NCBI GenBank assembly: GCA_041389725.1
Contig: JAWKRG010000014.1
Location: 124,001-188,000, forward strand
Source: Polyangiaceae bacterium
GTDB lineage: Bacteria > Myxococcota_A > Polyangia > Polyangiales > Polyangiaceae
Length of the DNA: 64,000 bases
Direction: 5' to 3'
Part shown: positions 8,900-18,287 of the stretch, one piece after another
Layout: each line of letters begins with the position of its first letter
Position numbering within the stretch: position 1 is the first letter of the stretch
The notes under the pieces: model-generated
Told to the model about the DNA's origin: nothing
Databases searched by the model: none
What the model saw: the letters and a program-made list of their open reading frames with translations, nothing else
Made by a program: the position numbers and the translations under genes

Positions 8900-10578
8900 G
8901 TGGTCGACGTCAGCGTTCTTCAGCGCCTGGACGAGCTCGAGCGGGAGCAACAGCGGATCCGCGATGCGCTGACTCGCGCCGAAGAAGAGCGCCACGCGGC
9001 GGAGGAAGCGCGCGACGAGTACCACAAGCTCTATCTCGAAACCTTGGAGCGTTGCCGCAAGCTCGAGCGTGGGATCCTCGGGCAGAAAACTGAGCGCCTG
9101 CCTGACAACGAGCAGCAACTGAGGCTCGCGATCCTGCAGACGGCGCTCGGGCAGCAGGCCGTCGACCATCTCCCCGAGACCGAGGTCAAGGCCCACACGC
9201 GACGAAACGGCCACGGTCGAAAGCCGCTTCCGGAACACCTGCCTCGCGTGGACATCGAGATCCTGCCGGTAGAGGTGCAGGAGCGCGGCCTCGATGCATT
9301 CGAGCGGATCGGACAAGAGGTCACGGAGACCGTGGAGCGACGACCTGCCTCGATCGTCATCGCTCGGATCATCAAACCGAAGTTCGTGCTGAAGGACCGA
9401 GCCCAGGACGACGAAACGACGACCGTCTTCGTTGGAGCGACTCCCGCACTTCCGATCCCGCGCTGTCTCGCCGGCCCTGGGATGCTTGCCGATACGATCG
9501 TGCGGCGCTGGCAGGACCACCAACCGCTCAATCGACTGGAGGGCATCTACGAGCGCGACGGTCTTCCACTGGCGCGTTCGACGATTTGCGGCTGGCACGA
9601 CCAGCTGACGCCGCTGGTGCAACCACTCGTCGCCGCGATGCGCCAGGACGCGCTCGAGCAGCCTTATCTGTGCACGGACGCCACCGGCGTCCTCGTGCAG
9701 GCCAAGGAGAAGTGTCGCAACGGTCACTTCTGGGTGCTCGTTGAATCGCCCCGAGATTCCCGGAGACTCATCACGACGGCGACGCCGTCGACGATCTGCT
9801 CGCCGGCTACTCTGGCTACCTCGTCGCCGACGCGCACGCCGTGTACGACCACCTGTACCAAGACGGCACCGTCACTGAGGTCAATTGCTGGGCCCACGCA
9901 CGCAGGTACTACTTCAAAGCTCTTAGCTCCGATCCCGAGCATGCACGCGTTGCACTCGGCCACATCGGCGCGCTCTTCAAGATCGAGCGTTCCCTCGCAA
10001 CAACTCCGCGGAAGAAGAAGGAGCGGCTGAGACAAAAGCACTCCAAGCCGATCCTCCAGCGCTTCTTCTCAAGGTGCGACGACATCTGGCCATCGCTGCA
10101 CGATGACTCACCGATCTTCGATGCGGTACGGTACTCACGCAATCAGCGCGTGGGACTGCAACGCTTTCTCGACGACGGGCGTCTCCCCATCCACAACAAC
10201 ATCAGCGAGTTGAATCTCAGAAGGCAGGCGATCGGCCGCAAGAATTGGCTCTTCGTCGGCAGCGAGGACGGCGCGGCAGCCAACGTGGCCTTCACCTCGC
10301 TGCTCGCCAGTTGCCGCATGCACGATGTGGAGCCGTGGAGCTACCTCCGCGACCTCCTGTGCTTGCTGCCTGACTGGCCGGCGCACCGCCTGCTCGAGTT
10401 GTCGCCCTTGCACTGGACTGCGACGGCACAGCTGCCCGAGGTCCAGCGTGCCCTCCACGACAACGTCTACCGCCTCACGCTGCTCGGCGCCCCGGCTGCC
10501 GGCGGCTGGCAGCAGCCCGCTCCGCTGTCAGCAACGCGATTCGCCGAACGGATACCATCGTTGCCCTGCCGAGGGTGA
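8900..10578 (+). pseudogene. tnpC: IS66 TnpC transposase, frameshifted and with lost stop codon
   Basis: Starts at GTG 8900 with a leucine-zipper-like coiled coil (residues 1-55), a basic/Zn-type region and the DDE domain. The first Asp is in LCTDATGVLVQ; the frame then breaks between about 9745 and 9778 and continues in another frame with the second Asp (LVADAHAVYDH) and the Glu (NNISELNLRR). The normal TAG after GAPAAGG, present in copies A and C, is TGG here, so the frame reads out of the element to 10578. Two independent lesions make it inactive unless it is rescued in trans. Confidence 0.85.
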
Positions 10579-10702
10579 GGTGCGGCACTTTGTGGCCGAG
10601 GTCGGTGAGCCGACTGCGCACGTGGGCGATGAGTCCTCCGCGACGCCGTTGAAAACAAGGTCTACGCTTGAGCAGAACGCCGCACGCGACGATGGCGCAA
10701 CA

Positions 10703-11050
10703 ATGCGAACCACTGGCTACGTGCTCACCGCGGCGGGAGCAGTCGCTTCTGTGTTCGGCGCTGTGTCGTACCTGGACTTCACATCGAAACGAAGTCAGGC
10801 CGAGGACATTTGCCCCGGCGACAACTGCGCCAACCGGCAGAAGAAGAACGAATACGACCGCCTCAAGCCAGATGTGGACGCTGCCGGAACTCGCGCCGCG
10901 TGGGGCATTGGCCTTGGGCTAACAGCGATAGCCGGTGGCGTCGCGCTGATCGTGCTCGCCCCCGAGAGCCACGAGACACAGGCCTCCGTGCGCGTTGGGC
11001 CGACGGTGTCAGTTCACGGCTACGGACTTCGGGTGGGAGGAACGTGGTGA
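10703..11050 (+). CDS. Small two-helix membrane protein, probable C-terminal remnant
   Basis: 115 aa from the ATG at 10703 with two membrane segments (YVLTAAGAVASVFGAVSYL and WGIGLGLTAIAGGVALIVL) separated by a loop containing a CPGDNC pair, then a short beta-type tail. This layout matches the C-terminal end of many myxobacterial PEGA or TPR proteins. The frame is open back to the IS66 border at 10555, so the N-terminal part may have been lost through the IS66 event. The next gene starts inside its stop codon (GTGA), so the two were an operon. Confidence 0.5.
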   Translation: MRTTGYVLTAAGAVASVFGAVSYLDFTSKRSQAEDICPGDNCANRQKKNEYDRLKPDVDAAGTRAAWGIGLGLTAIAGGVALIVLAPESHETQASVRVGPTVSVHGYGLRVGGTW

Positions 11051-11390
11051 CCAAGTCTCAATGCCACATGCTTCTGCTCGCGGTCTCCTCTGCGCGTGCA
11101 GCGCGGAGGACAAGGGTGTCAATCAGCCAACGGGCGGCACGAGCGGAATTGCCGCCGTTGGCGGTGTAGGCGGCGGCGCGGGAACGGATGCGGGTGGCGG
11201 AATCGCAGAAGCGGCCACTGGCGGCGCAGGTGGAAGCGGCGGGACAAGTGCCGGCGGCGGGACGGGCGGCACTGCTGGAGGGTCGGGGGGCGCGACGGGT
11301 GGCACCGGCGGCGCCGCAGGTGGATCCGGCGGTGCAGGTGGCGCTGTCTGCAGTTCCAACGACTGCGCAGCACTGTGCACGTCAAACTCT
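11047..11390 (+). pseudogene. Gly/Cys-rich lipoprotein, 5' part (interrupted by IS21, plus a frameshift)
   Basis: Begins at GTG 11047 with a signal peptide (CHMLLLAV) that continues after a probable one-base shift near 11085 into the lipobox frame (GLLCACSAEDKG). Then a Gly/Ala/Thr-rich linker (GGSGGTSAGGG-type repeats) and a Cys-rich segment (CSSNDCAALC) follow. At 11390 the gene is cut by the IS21 element. Joining codon 11388-11390 directly to 13871 keeps the frame and gives a Cys-rich tail, so this is one gene split by transposition. Surface lipoprotein of unknown role. Confidence 0.65.
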
Positions 11391-13862
11391 GATGGTTCCG
11401 GAAAAATCTGCGGCACCCCGTTCCGGAAAATCTGCGGCTCCTGGGGGAAAGGAGACTGCAGGATGATTTGGACGCTGATAATCGCGATCATGGGGTTGCT
11501 GATGTCTACCGGGAGCAGGTCGCGGGATCAGGGGAGATGCTCTCCCAACTGAAGCGGCACGAGATTCAGGTGTTGTTGCGCGCCGGGTTCAGGCCCGCCG
11601 AAGTGGCGAAGCGGGCGCAGGTTTCGGACGACAGCGTGCGACGCATCCAGCAGGAGGATGCCGTCGAGCATACGGACGACGCGGTGGCACACGCGCAGCG
11701 GCGTATTGGTCGTCCATCGAAGGCGGCGTTACTCGCAGACCGCGTCAAGGCGTGGATTGCCGAAGAGCCTGAGCTGCCGACGCAGGAGCTGTTGCGTCGC
11801 GCCAAGGAGGCCGGGTACGCCGGCAAGAAGACCGCGTTCTACACTCGTCGCTGGTCTCCGGCCTCCGCGCGCCGCACCGGTTGTTCGCTTCGAGGGGCTC
11901 CCTGGCGAGTTCTCGCAGCACGACTTCGGTCACGTTGATGTGAGCTTCGTCGATGGCCAGAAGAAGCGCGTGCACTTCTTCGCGTCACGATTGAAGTACT
12001 CGCGGTTCGCGCAGGTCACGCTCGTCGAAAACGAGCGTGTGGAAACCATTCTGCGTTGCCTCGCGCGCGACTTCGTCGCCTTCGGCGGACTGCCACTCAT
12101 GGCGGTGTTCGATCGACCGAAAACGATCGTGAAGAAGAGCGGCAAGGGGCGCGAGGTCGAGGAGTTCAACCAGGTGTTCGCGCAGGCGATCGTCGACATC
12201 GGCGTGGGCGTCGAGATGTGCGCCCCTCGCAGCGGCAACCAGAAAGGTTCCGTTGAGCGCCTCGTGGGATGGGTGAAGAGTTCGTTCTTCAAGCATCGCA
12301 AGTTCCAGGATGAGGAGGATGTGCGCGCCCAGCTCGCCGCTTGGCACCTCGAGGTCAACACGCAGACCCCATCGCGGGCGACCGGAGTGATTCCGGAAAT
12401 CCGGCGCCAAGAAGAGCTCGCTCGGCTGCGCCCGGTGAAGGTCTTTCCGGAAACCCTGCCGCTGCGCATCCCCGTCGTGGTCGGGCCCACAGCGGAAGTG
12501 ATGTTCGAGGGGGCGCCGTATTCGATGCCGCCGAAGGCCGCACACGTTGCCGGGACCCTGTTTCTGTACGAGCGCGAGGTGTTCATCGTCGCAGGACGCT
12601 TCGAGGCGCGGCACCGCCGCCGCACGAAAGACGAGCCTCCCGCGCCGCTGCCGGAGCATCGCGCTGAAAAGATCGCTGCGGTGCACGGTGCGCGGGCCAA
12701 GCTGTACGAGAAGCGGCAGCAACTTCTCAACCTCGGGCGGCACGCTCTCGAAGTCATCACCGAGGTCACGCACCGTGAGCCGAAGCTGGCGAGTCGTCGT
12801 GTCGAGGAGCTCTATGCGCTGCTCGACAAGTACGGCGACAACGTCATGCGCGCCGCGTTCGCTCATGCCGTCGACCGCGGACAACTCTCCGTTGCTGGTG
12901 TTCGTCGCGCACTCTCCTCGAGAGTCCAACGCGACAATGACGGCCATTGCCCTGAAGCGTCACCCCGCGAGGAGGAAGATCGCCAGATGAAGATCACCTT
13001 CCCAAACGGCACAACGCCAGGAGGTGTCTCGTGACCAGCACGCTCGACCCCGCAACGGATCTCGACACGCTGCTCAGGCGCCTGCACCTCGCCAACGCAC
13101 GTCGCGTGTGGCGTGACCTCGTGCAGCGTGCCGAGAAGGAGCAATGGCCGCACGGCCAGCTCCTGCAGACGCTCTTCGAAGAAGAAGTCGCGCACCGCCG
13201 CGGCACGCGCCTCATGCGCGCCGTCCGCTCTGCCACATTCCCCTTCTTGCGCACCGTCGAGGAGTTCGACTTCACCTACCAGTCGACACTACGCCTCACG
13301 ACGATCGGGTCGCTACTCGCGCCCGACTTCGTGACCGAGGGACGCTCCGTCATCCTTCTCGGCAAACCCGGACGCGGCAAGACGCACCTCGCAATCGCCA
13401 TCGCGTACAGGGCGCTGCAAAACGGATTCGACGCGCTGTTCACCACCGCCGCGGAACTCATCGACGACCTCTCGTTGGCGAGCCGCGAGGGCCGCATGCG
13501 TGATGCTCTCGCTCCCTACTTGCGGCCCCACGTCCTCGTCGTCGACGAGGTTGGCTACTTGAGCTACGGCGCCGACGCCGCCAACGTCCTCTACCATGTG
13601 GTCAACGAGCGCCACATCAGACGACGCGCCATGGTGTTCACCACCAACAAGCACCCGAAGCGCTGGGGCGACGTGCTGCACGACGACGACCTGGCCGACG
13701 CCATTGTCGACCGCATCCTCGAGCGGGGCCGCCTCCTACGCCTTGATGGCCCCTCCGTCAGGACCAAACACATCGCCGCCGACGAGCTTGCCGGCGACGA
13801 CTACGTTGACCTGGGAAACCGCAGAGTTTCCGGAATCAACGCCGCAGAATTTCCGGAACGCA
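11391..13862 (+). mobile_element. IS21-family element
   Basis: 2472 bp, flanked by the 8-bp direct repeat CAAACTCT (11383-11390 and 13863-13870), a good target duplication. Each end carries two copies of a TTCCGGAAAnTCTGCGG motif in the orientation expected for inverted repeats: left at about 11396 and 11418, right at about 13824 and 13846 on the other strand. This fits the multiple terminal repeats of the IS21 family. It contains istA (frameshifted) and istB, and is inserted in a lipoprotein gene. Confidence 0.9.
11537..13034 (+). pseudogene. istA: IS21 IstA transposase, frameshifted near residue 103
   Basis: Start at ATG 11537 preceded by GGGAGA. N-terminal HTH (RHEIQVLLRAGFRPAEVAKRA), then a one-base frame change near 11845, after GYAGKKTAFY. 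The main part continues with the integrase core: Asp in FSQHDFGHVDV, Asp in AVFDRPKTI, Glu in GNQKGSVERL, then the usual C-terminal DNA-binding and basic regions. The stop overlaps the istB start (GTGA at 13031-13034). As it stands no complete transposase can be made, unless the break is bypassed or is a sequencing error. Confidence 0.8.
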
Positions 13863-14014
13863 CAAACTCTTTGCCCGAGTCTTTGTACTGCGCGGCTGGG
13901 GCGTGCACGGCCTGCGTCCTGCAACTGTCCGCGAGCTTTCCGACCTACAACACGCTTCAGAGCGCATCGGACCCCTGTGGCGCCGGGAGTTGCTGCGCGT
14001 GCGCCGGCCCGTGA
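13031..14014 (+). CDS. istB: IS21 IstB helper ATPase with readthrough tail
   Basis: GTG start inside the istA stop. AAA+ ATPase of the IstB/DnaC type: N-terminal helical domain (DTLLRRLHLANARRVW), Walker A GKPGRGKTH (about residues 113-121), Walker B VLVVDEVGYL, then the sensor region VFTTNKHPKRWG. IstB stimulates strand transfer by IstA and contributes to target selection. There is no stop codon inside the element: the frame passes through the right inverted repeat and fuses to the Cys-rich tail of the interrupted lipoprotein, ending at 14014. This gives about 50 extra residues of host origin. Confidence 0.88.
   Translation: MTSTLDPATDLDTLLRRLHLANARRVWRDLVQRAEKEQWPHGQLLQTLFEEEVAHRRGTRLMRAVRSATFPFLRTVEEFDFTYQSTLRLTTIGSLLAPDFVTEGRSVILLGKPGRGKTHLAIAIAYRALQNGFDALFTTAAELIDDLSLASREGRMRDALAPYLRPHVLVVDEVGYLSYGADAANVLYHVVNERHIRRRAMVFTTNKHPKRWGDVLHDDDLADAIVDRILERGRLLRLDGPSVRTKHIAADELAGDDYVDLGNRRVSGINAAEFPERTNSLPESLYCAAGACTACVLQLSASFPTYNTLQSASDPCGAGSCCACAGP
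13871..14014 (+). pseudogene. 3' remnant of the IS21-interrupted lipoprotein gene
   Basis: After the target duplication the host frame resumes as LPESLYCAAGACTACVLQ and ends CGAGSCCACAGP followed by TGA at 14012-14014. The eight Cys residues match the Cys-rich style of the 5' part at 11341-11390. It is now read only as an extension of istB. Confidence 0.6.
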
Positions 14015-14085
14015 CGAGACGGCCTTGGAGGACTGCCAAATCCCCGGGGGGTGCTCAGCTCGCGTGTCCAGCAATCGCGCGCCAT

Positions 14086-15602
14086 CTAGATTTCCAGTAG
14101 CGGACTAGGGTTGTCACGCGAGACCACGAGGAGCAACCGCTTCTTCGGACGGCTGATAGCGACGTAGAGCAGGCATCGAGACTCATCCTTGTCGGGAAAG
14201 GTGTTTGCGTCGCACGGAATGACCGCAACCGCGTCACACTGCAGGCCCTTCGCCTTGTGAATTGTGCTAATGGCACGACGTGGCGGCTTCGGACGCGCGT
14301 ACGTCCGTCGGTGCGTGAGCTCGGCGAGCGCCGCTTCGACCGTCGCGTAGTTACCGACGCGCGCCGCATCCCAGAACTCGCGCTGGCAATCGAGCTTTAT
14401 CGACGCAAACGCGCTGTCGGACTTCGAAGCTCCGCCACGTTGCAGGACTTTTGATACTCCTCGATGGTCTGGCTCGTCCATCACGAGGCGGGCTAACGTC
14501 TGCACCACCGCAGGTTTGCCCTTGCGTTTCCTTGTGCAACCTTCGCGCACCTCCTCAACCAGTAGGTTGCCGAAACTCGAACGCGTGAATCCGGTGGCAA
14601 CCTTCTCCATGAACGCGACGACGGCAGACGCCACCGCCGCCGCGTCGCCCTCCGCGTCCAGGACGGCGTCAACCAGCGTTTCTAGAAACTGGCGAGTGTG
14701 TCCTTCCCACAACGGCACACGACGACCAAAGAACCCCGAAACGCCCGCGCCGTCTCATTGTACCTCGTCAAAACGAGCAGCGACGTCTCACGGTTCTGAA
14801 AGTAGTCGATGTTCCTGCGGCACCGGGATTTGAGCCGATAGTCGAATCGCCGCTTTCCCTCGTTTTCGGCGTAAACCACCACAACACTGGGTGGAAGGTT
14901 GCTCCGGAGGTCTACTCTGCCGCCCTTCTTCAGGGCCGCGCGTGCCGCCAGAGTCCACCTTCCAAGTTCCGGGCATCCGTCTGACCAGCGGTGGGGTGTG
15001 TCGAGGATGTCCGAAGTGTCTGCAGCGTGCGCCAACTCCTGCCAGTCATGGGCAGGATGTCCACCCGCCACTTGTTTTTGAGAGAACACACGCTGCATGG
15101 GGTCACCGAAGATCCGCAGCCGTGAACCGTGTTCGTGCAAGGACATCACGACGCGGTGCTGGTCGCCACTTGAGTCCTGGTGCTCGTCGCAAATCACCGC
15201 AGGGTACCTCCGCGCCAGCGCGGCCGGAATCATCGGATAGCGGTCCAAGAGGCGTGCGACCCTCATGGCGACCTGCTGATGACCTCCATTGCGCCGCCGG
15301 GCCCATGTTGCGACATCCGGCGGCAGCCCGAGTCCAGCGTGGTACTTCGACGCGATTTCCGTGATCAAACTGTCGATTGTGCGGATTTCAAGCCGCGAGG
15401 GGGCATCCGACGCCCGTTCCGAGAACGCCAAGCATGCCGCGTGAGTGTGGGTTAGGACGAGAACGCGACCGTGTTGTTCGGAAGCGACAAGGTCGCGAGC
15501 CAGCTCGCCCCCGTGCCAAGTCTTTCCACACCCTGCGGGGGCCTCGATCACCACGAGTGGCCCGTCGGACCGCAGGGCATCGTAGGCTGACGTGTCGTTC
15601 AC
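14086..15602 (-). pseudogene. gajB: GajB-like UvrD/Rep helicase, split by one frameshift
   Basis: Superfamily 1 helicase of the Gabija GajB type, about 505 aa if repaired. The N-terminal frame (15602 to about 14720) has Walker A EAPAGCGKTWHG, motif II ICDEHQDSS (His where many have Ala) and motif III FGDPMQRVF. At about 14725 the frame shifts; the natural join is RAFRG to FFGRRVPLWEGHTRQF, needing one extra T. The second frame (from 14718) holds STIHKAKGLQ and LLYVAISRPKKRL (motifs V/VI). The start overlaps the gajA stop (ATGA). In Gabija GajB pairs with GajA as a DNA-end-activated helicase/ATPase; here function depends on whether the frameshift is real. Confidence 0.8.
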
Positions 15603-17347
15603 TGGAAACCAGAAAGGTCAGCCTGGCCAACAGTTCTCCGAATGGCGTTGCAGAATGGCAGCAGCTCCTCCTGAATCCTCGGCCATACGCCAAGAGAGAA
15701 GACTTTCTGGGCGAGTTCCTGTCCACCGGCGAGTGTCTTGAACCAGTGCTGGCCATGTTTCCTGTAGGCTTTCTTCTCGGATTCTTTCTCCGGCGGGACA
15801 GTTCCCAACGCCGCCTCCAGGACAAGCTGCTTCAGTTGGTCCCCGACGACCGTCCTGATGGCGTCCAGGTCCTTGTGCTTCGAGTCTAGACGGTCTGCCA
15901 GTGTCCTCAGGCGTGCGCCAGTCTTCTTGCCCTGCGGGTCTTCTATGAAAACCTCCAGTTTGTCGTCGGGGACGTGGCGCAGGATGTTTTCTTCTAGGCA
16001 ACCTGAGCTCCAGCGAAACAAGCGATCGCCGAGGGAGGCGGCAAGTTTCGTCCACCGTGCTTCATGCAGATTCTGCTCGTTGTCGACGAAGCCCCCAAAC
16101 ACGAGACCGCCGTCACGAAGAGCCTCCAGCAATTCAAGTACCGTTTCGTGACCACCTCCGTCTGTAATGTGGATGCCGTGGCTCTCCAGCGCACCATCGA
16201 CGCCCTTCTCCAAAAGCACCCGTAGAAAGCCGACCTCGGAAGTTCCCTCTCCCACGATTGTCAAACGGGAAAGGTAGGCTTGCGGATCACGCGCTCGATG
16301 AGCGGCAACTGTTTCTCCATCGAGTTGTCCAATCCTGCCTTCGGCGTCGAGATACCAAGTGTCGGCCTCCGTGGCCGACGCAATCACGATCGGACTGTGA
16401 GTAGTGACGAAGACCTGTGCGCTCCGGCTCTGCAGGCTCTGGATCAGAGACCGTTGCCGGTACGGTTCAAGGCCTCGCTCCAGCTCGTCGACGGTTGCTA
16501 TCGACGTACCGGTCTGGTTCTCCTCAGAAATGGCGAGCGCCACCAGGCGGCGAGTCCCCGACCCCCAACAGGCCAGGGGAAGCTGCACATCGTCGTGTTC
16601 TGAGCGCAACCCGACTAGGGCCGATACGCTCATTCCTTGGCTGCCGGTCACCGCGAGATCGAGACCCGACGGCAGGTGTCTCTTCCTGAAGTTCGAGTCC
16701 AACGTCTGCAGACGGGCCTTCGCGTCATCTGTGAGGTCATCCTGAACGGCGATCTGAGCGAGTCTCGTCGTTAGGCGTGATCGAAGCCCCTTGTCGGACA
16801 ACAACCTGTCCAAAGCGGAACCTTGGACCAGCCGAAGGTCTCGGTCATTGTGGTCATTGCCACCCAGTTGAACCAGGCCGATGGCGCGGCGCAAACCAAT
16901 CCTAAGGGGGTCACTGCTTCCGTCGGGTTGGACGATCTCGTGTACAAGGTCAAGTTCGTCGGTTCCTCGCACACGAAGGCAGTAGACGGGTTCGCGTTGG
17001 GTTGCCCCTTCTTCGATCGTTGGCACGACTGCCTCGCTGCCGTTCCAATCCCATGGCCAGGCGGGCTTGACCTGGTCGTTCATCGCACTCGTCGCGGGCA
17101 AGCTGATGACCGCTTCGATCACAAAGCCGGAGGTGTAGTCACGGCCATGGTAGTCGGTGTCGGATGCCGCTATGGGAGCACCCGGTCCCAGGAGCAAACC
17201 GATCGCGTCGAGCAATGTGGTCTTGCCCACGTCACCGCCGCCCAAAAGGATGTTGACACCTGGCCCCGGGCGCCAAGTGAGTGCCCTGATGCCCCGAAAG
17301 CGTTGGATTTCCAGCCGATGGATAATTGTCGATTCAGGCTGAGTCAC
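15599..17347 (-). CDS. gajA: GajA-like OLD-family ATPase/TOPRIM nuclease
   Basis: 583 aa from GTG 17347. N-terminal ABC-type ATPase: Walker A GGGDVGKTT (residues 36-44), signature-like WGSGTRRLVALA, Walker B in TVDELERGLEP and FVTTHSPIVIA. The C-terminal TOPRIM nuclease domain has the acidic patches IVGEGTSEV (about 366) and GFVDNEQN (about 420). Length and order fit GajA, the nuclease subunit of the Gabija anti-phage system, which forms a GajA-GajB complex and cuts DNA when nucleotide pools fall. The start overlaps the upstream DUF4145 gene by 14 bp and the stop overlaps gajB by 4 bp, so all are one operon. An ATG at 17452 is possible but lies inside the upstream gene. Confidence 0.85.
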   Translation of the reverse strand: MTQPESTIIHRLEIQRFRGIRALTWRPGPGVNILLGGGDVGKTTLLDAIGLLLGPGAPIAASDTDYHGRDYTSGFVIEAVISLPATSAMNDQVKPAWPWDWNGSEAVVPTIEEGATQREPVYCLRVRGTDELDLVHEIVQPDGSSDPLRIGLRRAIGLVQLGGNDHNDRDLRLVQGSALDRLLSDKGLRSRLTTRLAQIAVQDDLTDDAKARLQTLDSNFRKRHLPSGLDLAVTGSQGMSVSALVGLRSEHDDVQLPLACWGSGTRRLVALAISEENQTGTSIATVDELERGLEPYRQRSLIQSLQSRSAQVFVTTHSPIVIASATEADTWYLDAEGRIGQLDGETVAAHRARDPQAYLSRLTIVGEGTSEVGFLRVLLEKGVDGALESHGIHITDGGGHETVLELLEALRDGGLVFGGFVDNEQNLHEARWTKLAASLGDRLFRWSSGCLEENILRHVPDDKLEVFIEDPQGKKTGARLRTLADRLDSKHKDLDAIRTVVGDQLKQLVLEAALGTVPPEKESEKKAYRKHGQHWFKTLAGGQELAQKVFSLGVWPRIQEELLPFCNAIRRTVGQADLSGFQ

Positions 17348-17933
17348 AGGGCTTCCCAGGCTGCGTTTCCTTGGGCGAGCGAGGTGCCGGTGTTGGAGCG
17401 CCATTGGGGGGCGTCCTGGAATGCATCTCTTGGATGAGCTCCACGGCGACATCGAGAGTTCGGTAGGCTTCGGCGAGGCCTACGTCGTCCAGTGAGCTCA
17501 GTTGCGGGTGCGCACCCATGTTGCCAAAGAGACGAATGCCGGACGCCAGATGCGTTGTGCCTTCGTCAAACCAACCGAGGCGCCCGTGCAAGTCTTGAAT
17601 CTTCTCCTTGAGGCTTCTTCCTCGTGCGCCGGACCCCGCGCAGGCACGCTCTAACGCAACCCTAGTCATGACAGCGGACGCGCGGGCTGCGCCCGCATTC
17701 AAACATGCGGCGGCCTCGTCAAGGTCTCGCGCTGTCGCGGGCGCACACGACCACGGCTTGCGTGGAAAGCGATCGAGAAGAACGGCGCTTTTCACGTAGC
17801 CCATCAGCACAGCTACCTCATGCTTCGCCTCGCACACCCCGCATCGCCACGGCCCGGTGTAGTGCGCGGTCATGGATTCCGGCATGGGGGAGTTCGCGCA
17901 GCAACTCTGACACTGCATCCTGAGGTCCGACAT
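17334..17933 (-). CDS. Zinc-ribbon/DUF4145 protein in the Gabija-like operon
   Basis: 199 aa from ATG 17933. The N-terminus has two Cys pairs (CQSCC and CGVC) forming a likely zinc ribbon; the second half (NAGAARASAVMTRVALERAC, then LKEKIQDLHGRL and GNMGAHPQ) is a helical DUF4145-type domain. DUF4145 proteins are frequent next to restriction and other defence genes; their role is not settled, and a HEPN relationship has been discussed. Its start overlaps the stop of the DUF2188 gene (TAATG) and its end overlaps gajA, so it is translationally coupled and may be a third component or regulator. It is not part of the classical two-gene Gabija. Confidence 0.7.
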   Translation of the reverse strand: MSDLRMQCQSCCANSPMPESMTAHYTGPWRCGVCEAKHEVAVLMGYVKSAVLLDRFPRKPWSCAPATARDLDEAAACLNAGAARASAVMTRVALERACAGSGARGRSLKEKIQDLHGRLGWFDEGTTHLASGIRLFGNMGAHPQLSSLDDVGLAEAYRTLDVAVELIQEMHSRTPPNGAPTPAPRSPKETQPGKPCDSA

Positions 17934-18190
17934 TAGTGCTTCCTGTCCCGTGGCGGGAATGGGTCTCGCCCTGGCGCGACGGTGTCGGAGTCTCGCCACT
18001 TGCCGCCAACGCCCTGAACCCGAACCTCGCCGCCACCCAGGTTCGCGACGATGCTCTTGGCCGCTGCCTCGGCTGCCTTCTGGGTTCTGTGGACGGAGCT
18101 TGCCCTTTTGGCTGTGCCCGCTCTCACCGCCCAGCCGTCCGGGTGTTTGACCACATACCTGGCGTTGCCGCCGCCGGTCTTGTTCGCCAT
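17933..18190 (-). CDS. DUF2188 domain protein, first gene of the Gabija-like operon
   Basis: 85 aa from ATG 18190. It matches the DUF2188 pattern: ARYVVKHPDGWAVRAGTAKR, a helix with TQKAAEAAAKSIV, then GGKWRDSDTVAPGRDPFPPRD. These short proteins are common in phages and genomic islands; function unknown. An upstream ATG at 18298 would add 36 unlike residues, so the internal start, preceded by GAAAGGTCA, is preferred. The overlap with the next gene shows it is co-translated. Confidence 0.7.
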   Translation of the reverse strand: MANKTGGGNARYVVKHPDGWAVRAGTAKRASSVHRTQKAAEAAAKSIVANLGGGEVRVQGVGGKWRDSDTVAPGRDPFPPRDRKH

Positions 18191-18287
18191 CTGATTGACC
18201 TTTCTTTGAAAAGGCGTTGACCAGCCGGCAGCGGCCCGAATACGGTCGGGCCTGTTAGAAAAGGTGGAGGCCGGGAGGTCTTCGCCA

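Larger units (their letters stand above)
8068..10555 (+). mobile_element. IS66-family element copy B, full length but with broken tnpC
   Basis: About 2.49 kb, the usual IS66 size. The left terminus GTATCCGTTCGGC at 8068 is the inverse of the right terminus ending GCCGAACGGATAC at 10555; outward of a 1-base difference the match extends through CGCGTT and CTGAC. It carries the standard tnpA-tnpB-tnpC set. The flanking 8-mers (AGTACTAT and CATCGTTG) differ, so no target duplication is seen, which suggests later recombination at one edge. The C-terminal part of tnpC is repeated at 1-531 and 28117-28630. Confidence 0.9.

Noticed and set aside
8060..10563. Target-site duplication for IS66 copy B
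   Set aside because: The 8 bases on the two sides (AGTACTAT, CATCGTTG) do not match, so no duplication is claimed.
11119..11491. Pro-rich minus-strand frames opposite the Gly-rich repeat
   Set aside because: Antisense of GGTGG-type codons; no start context and cut by the IS21 element.
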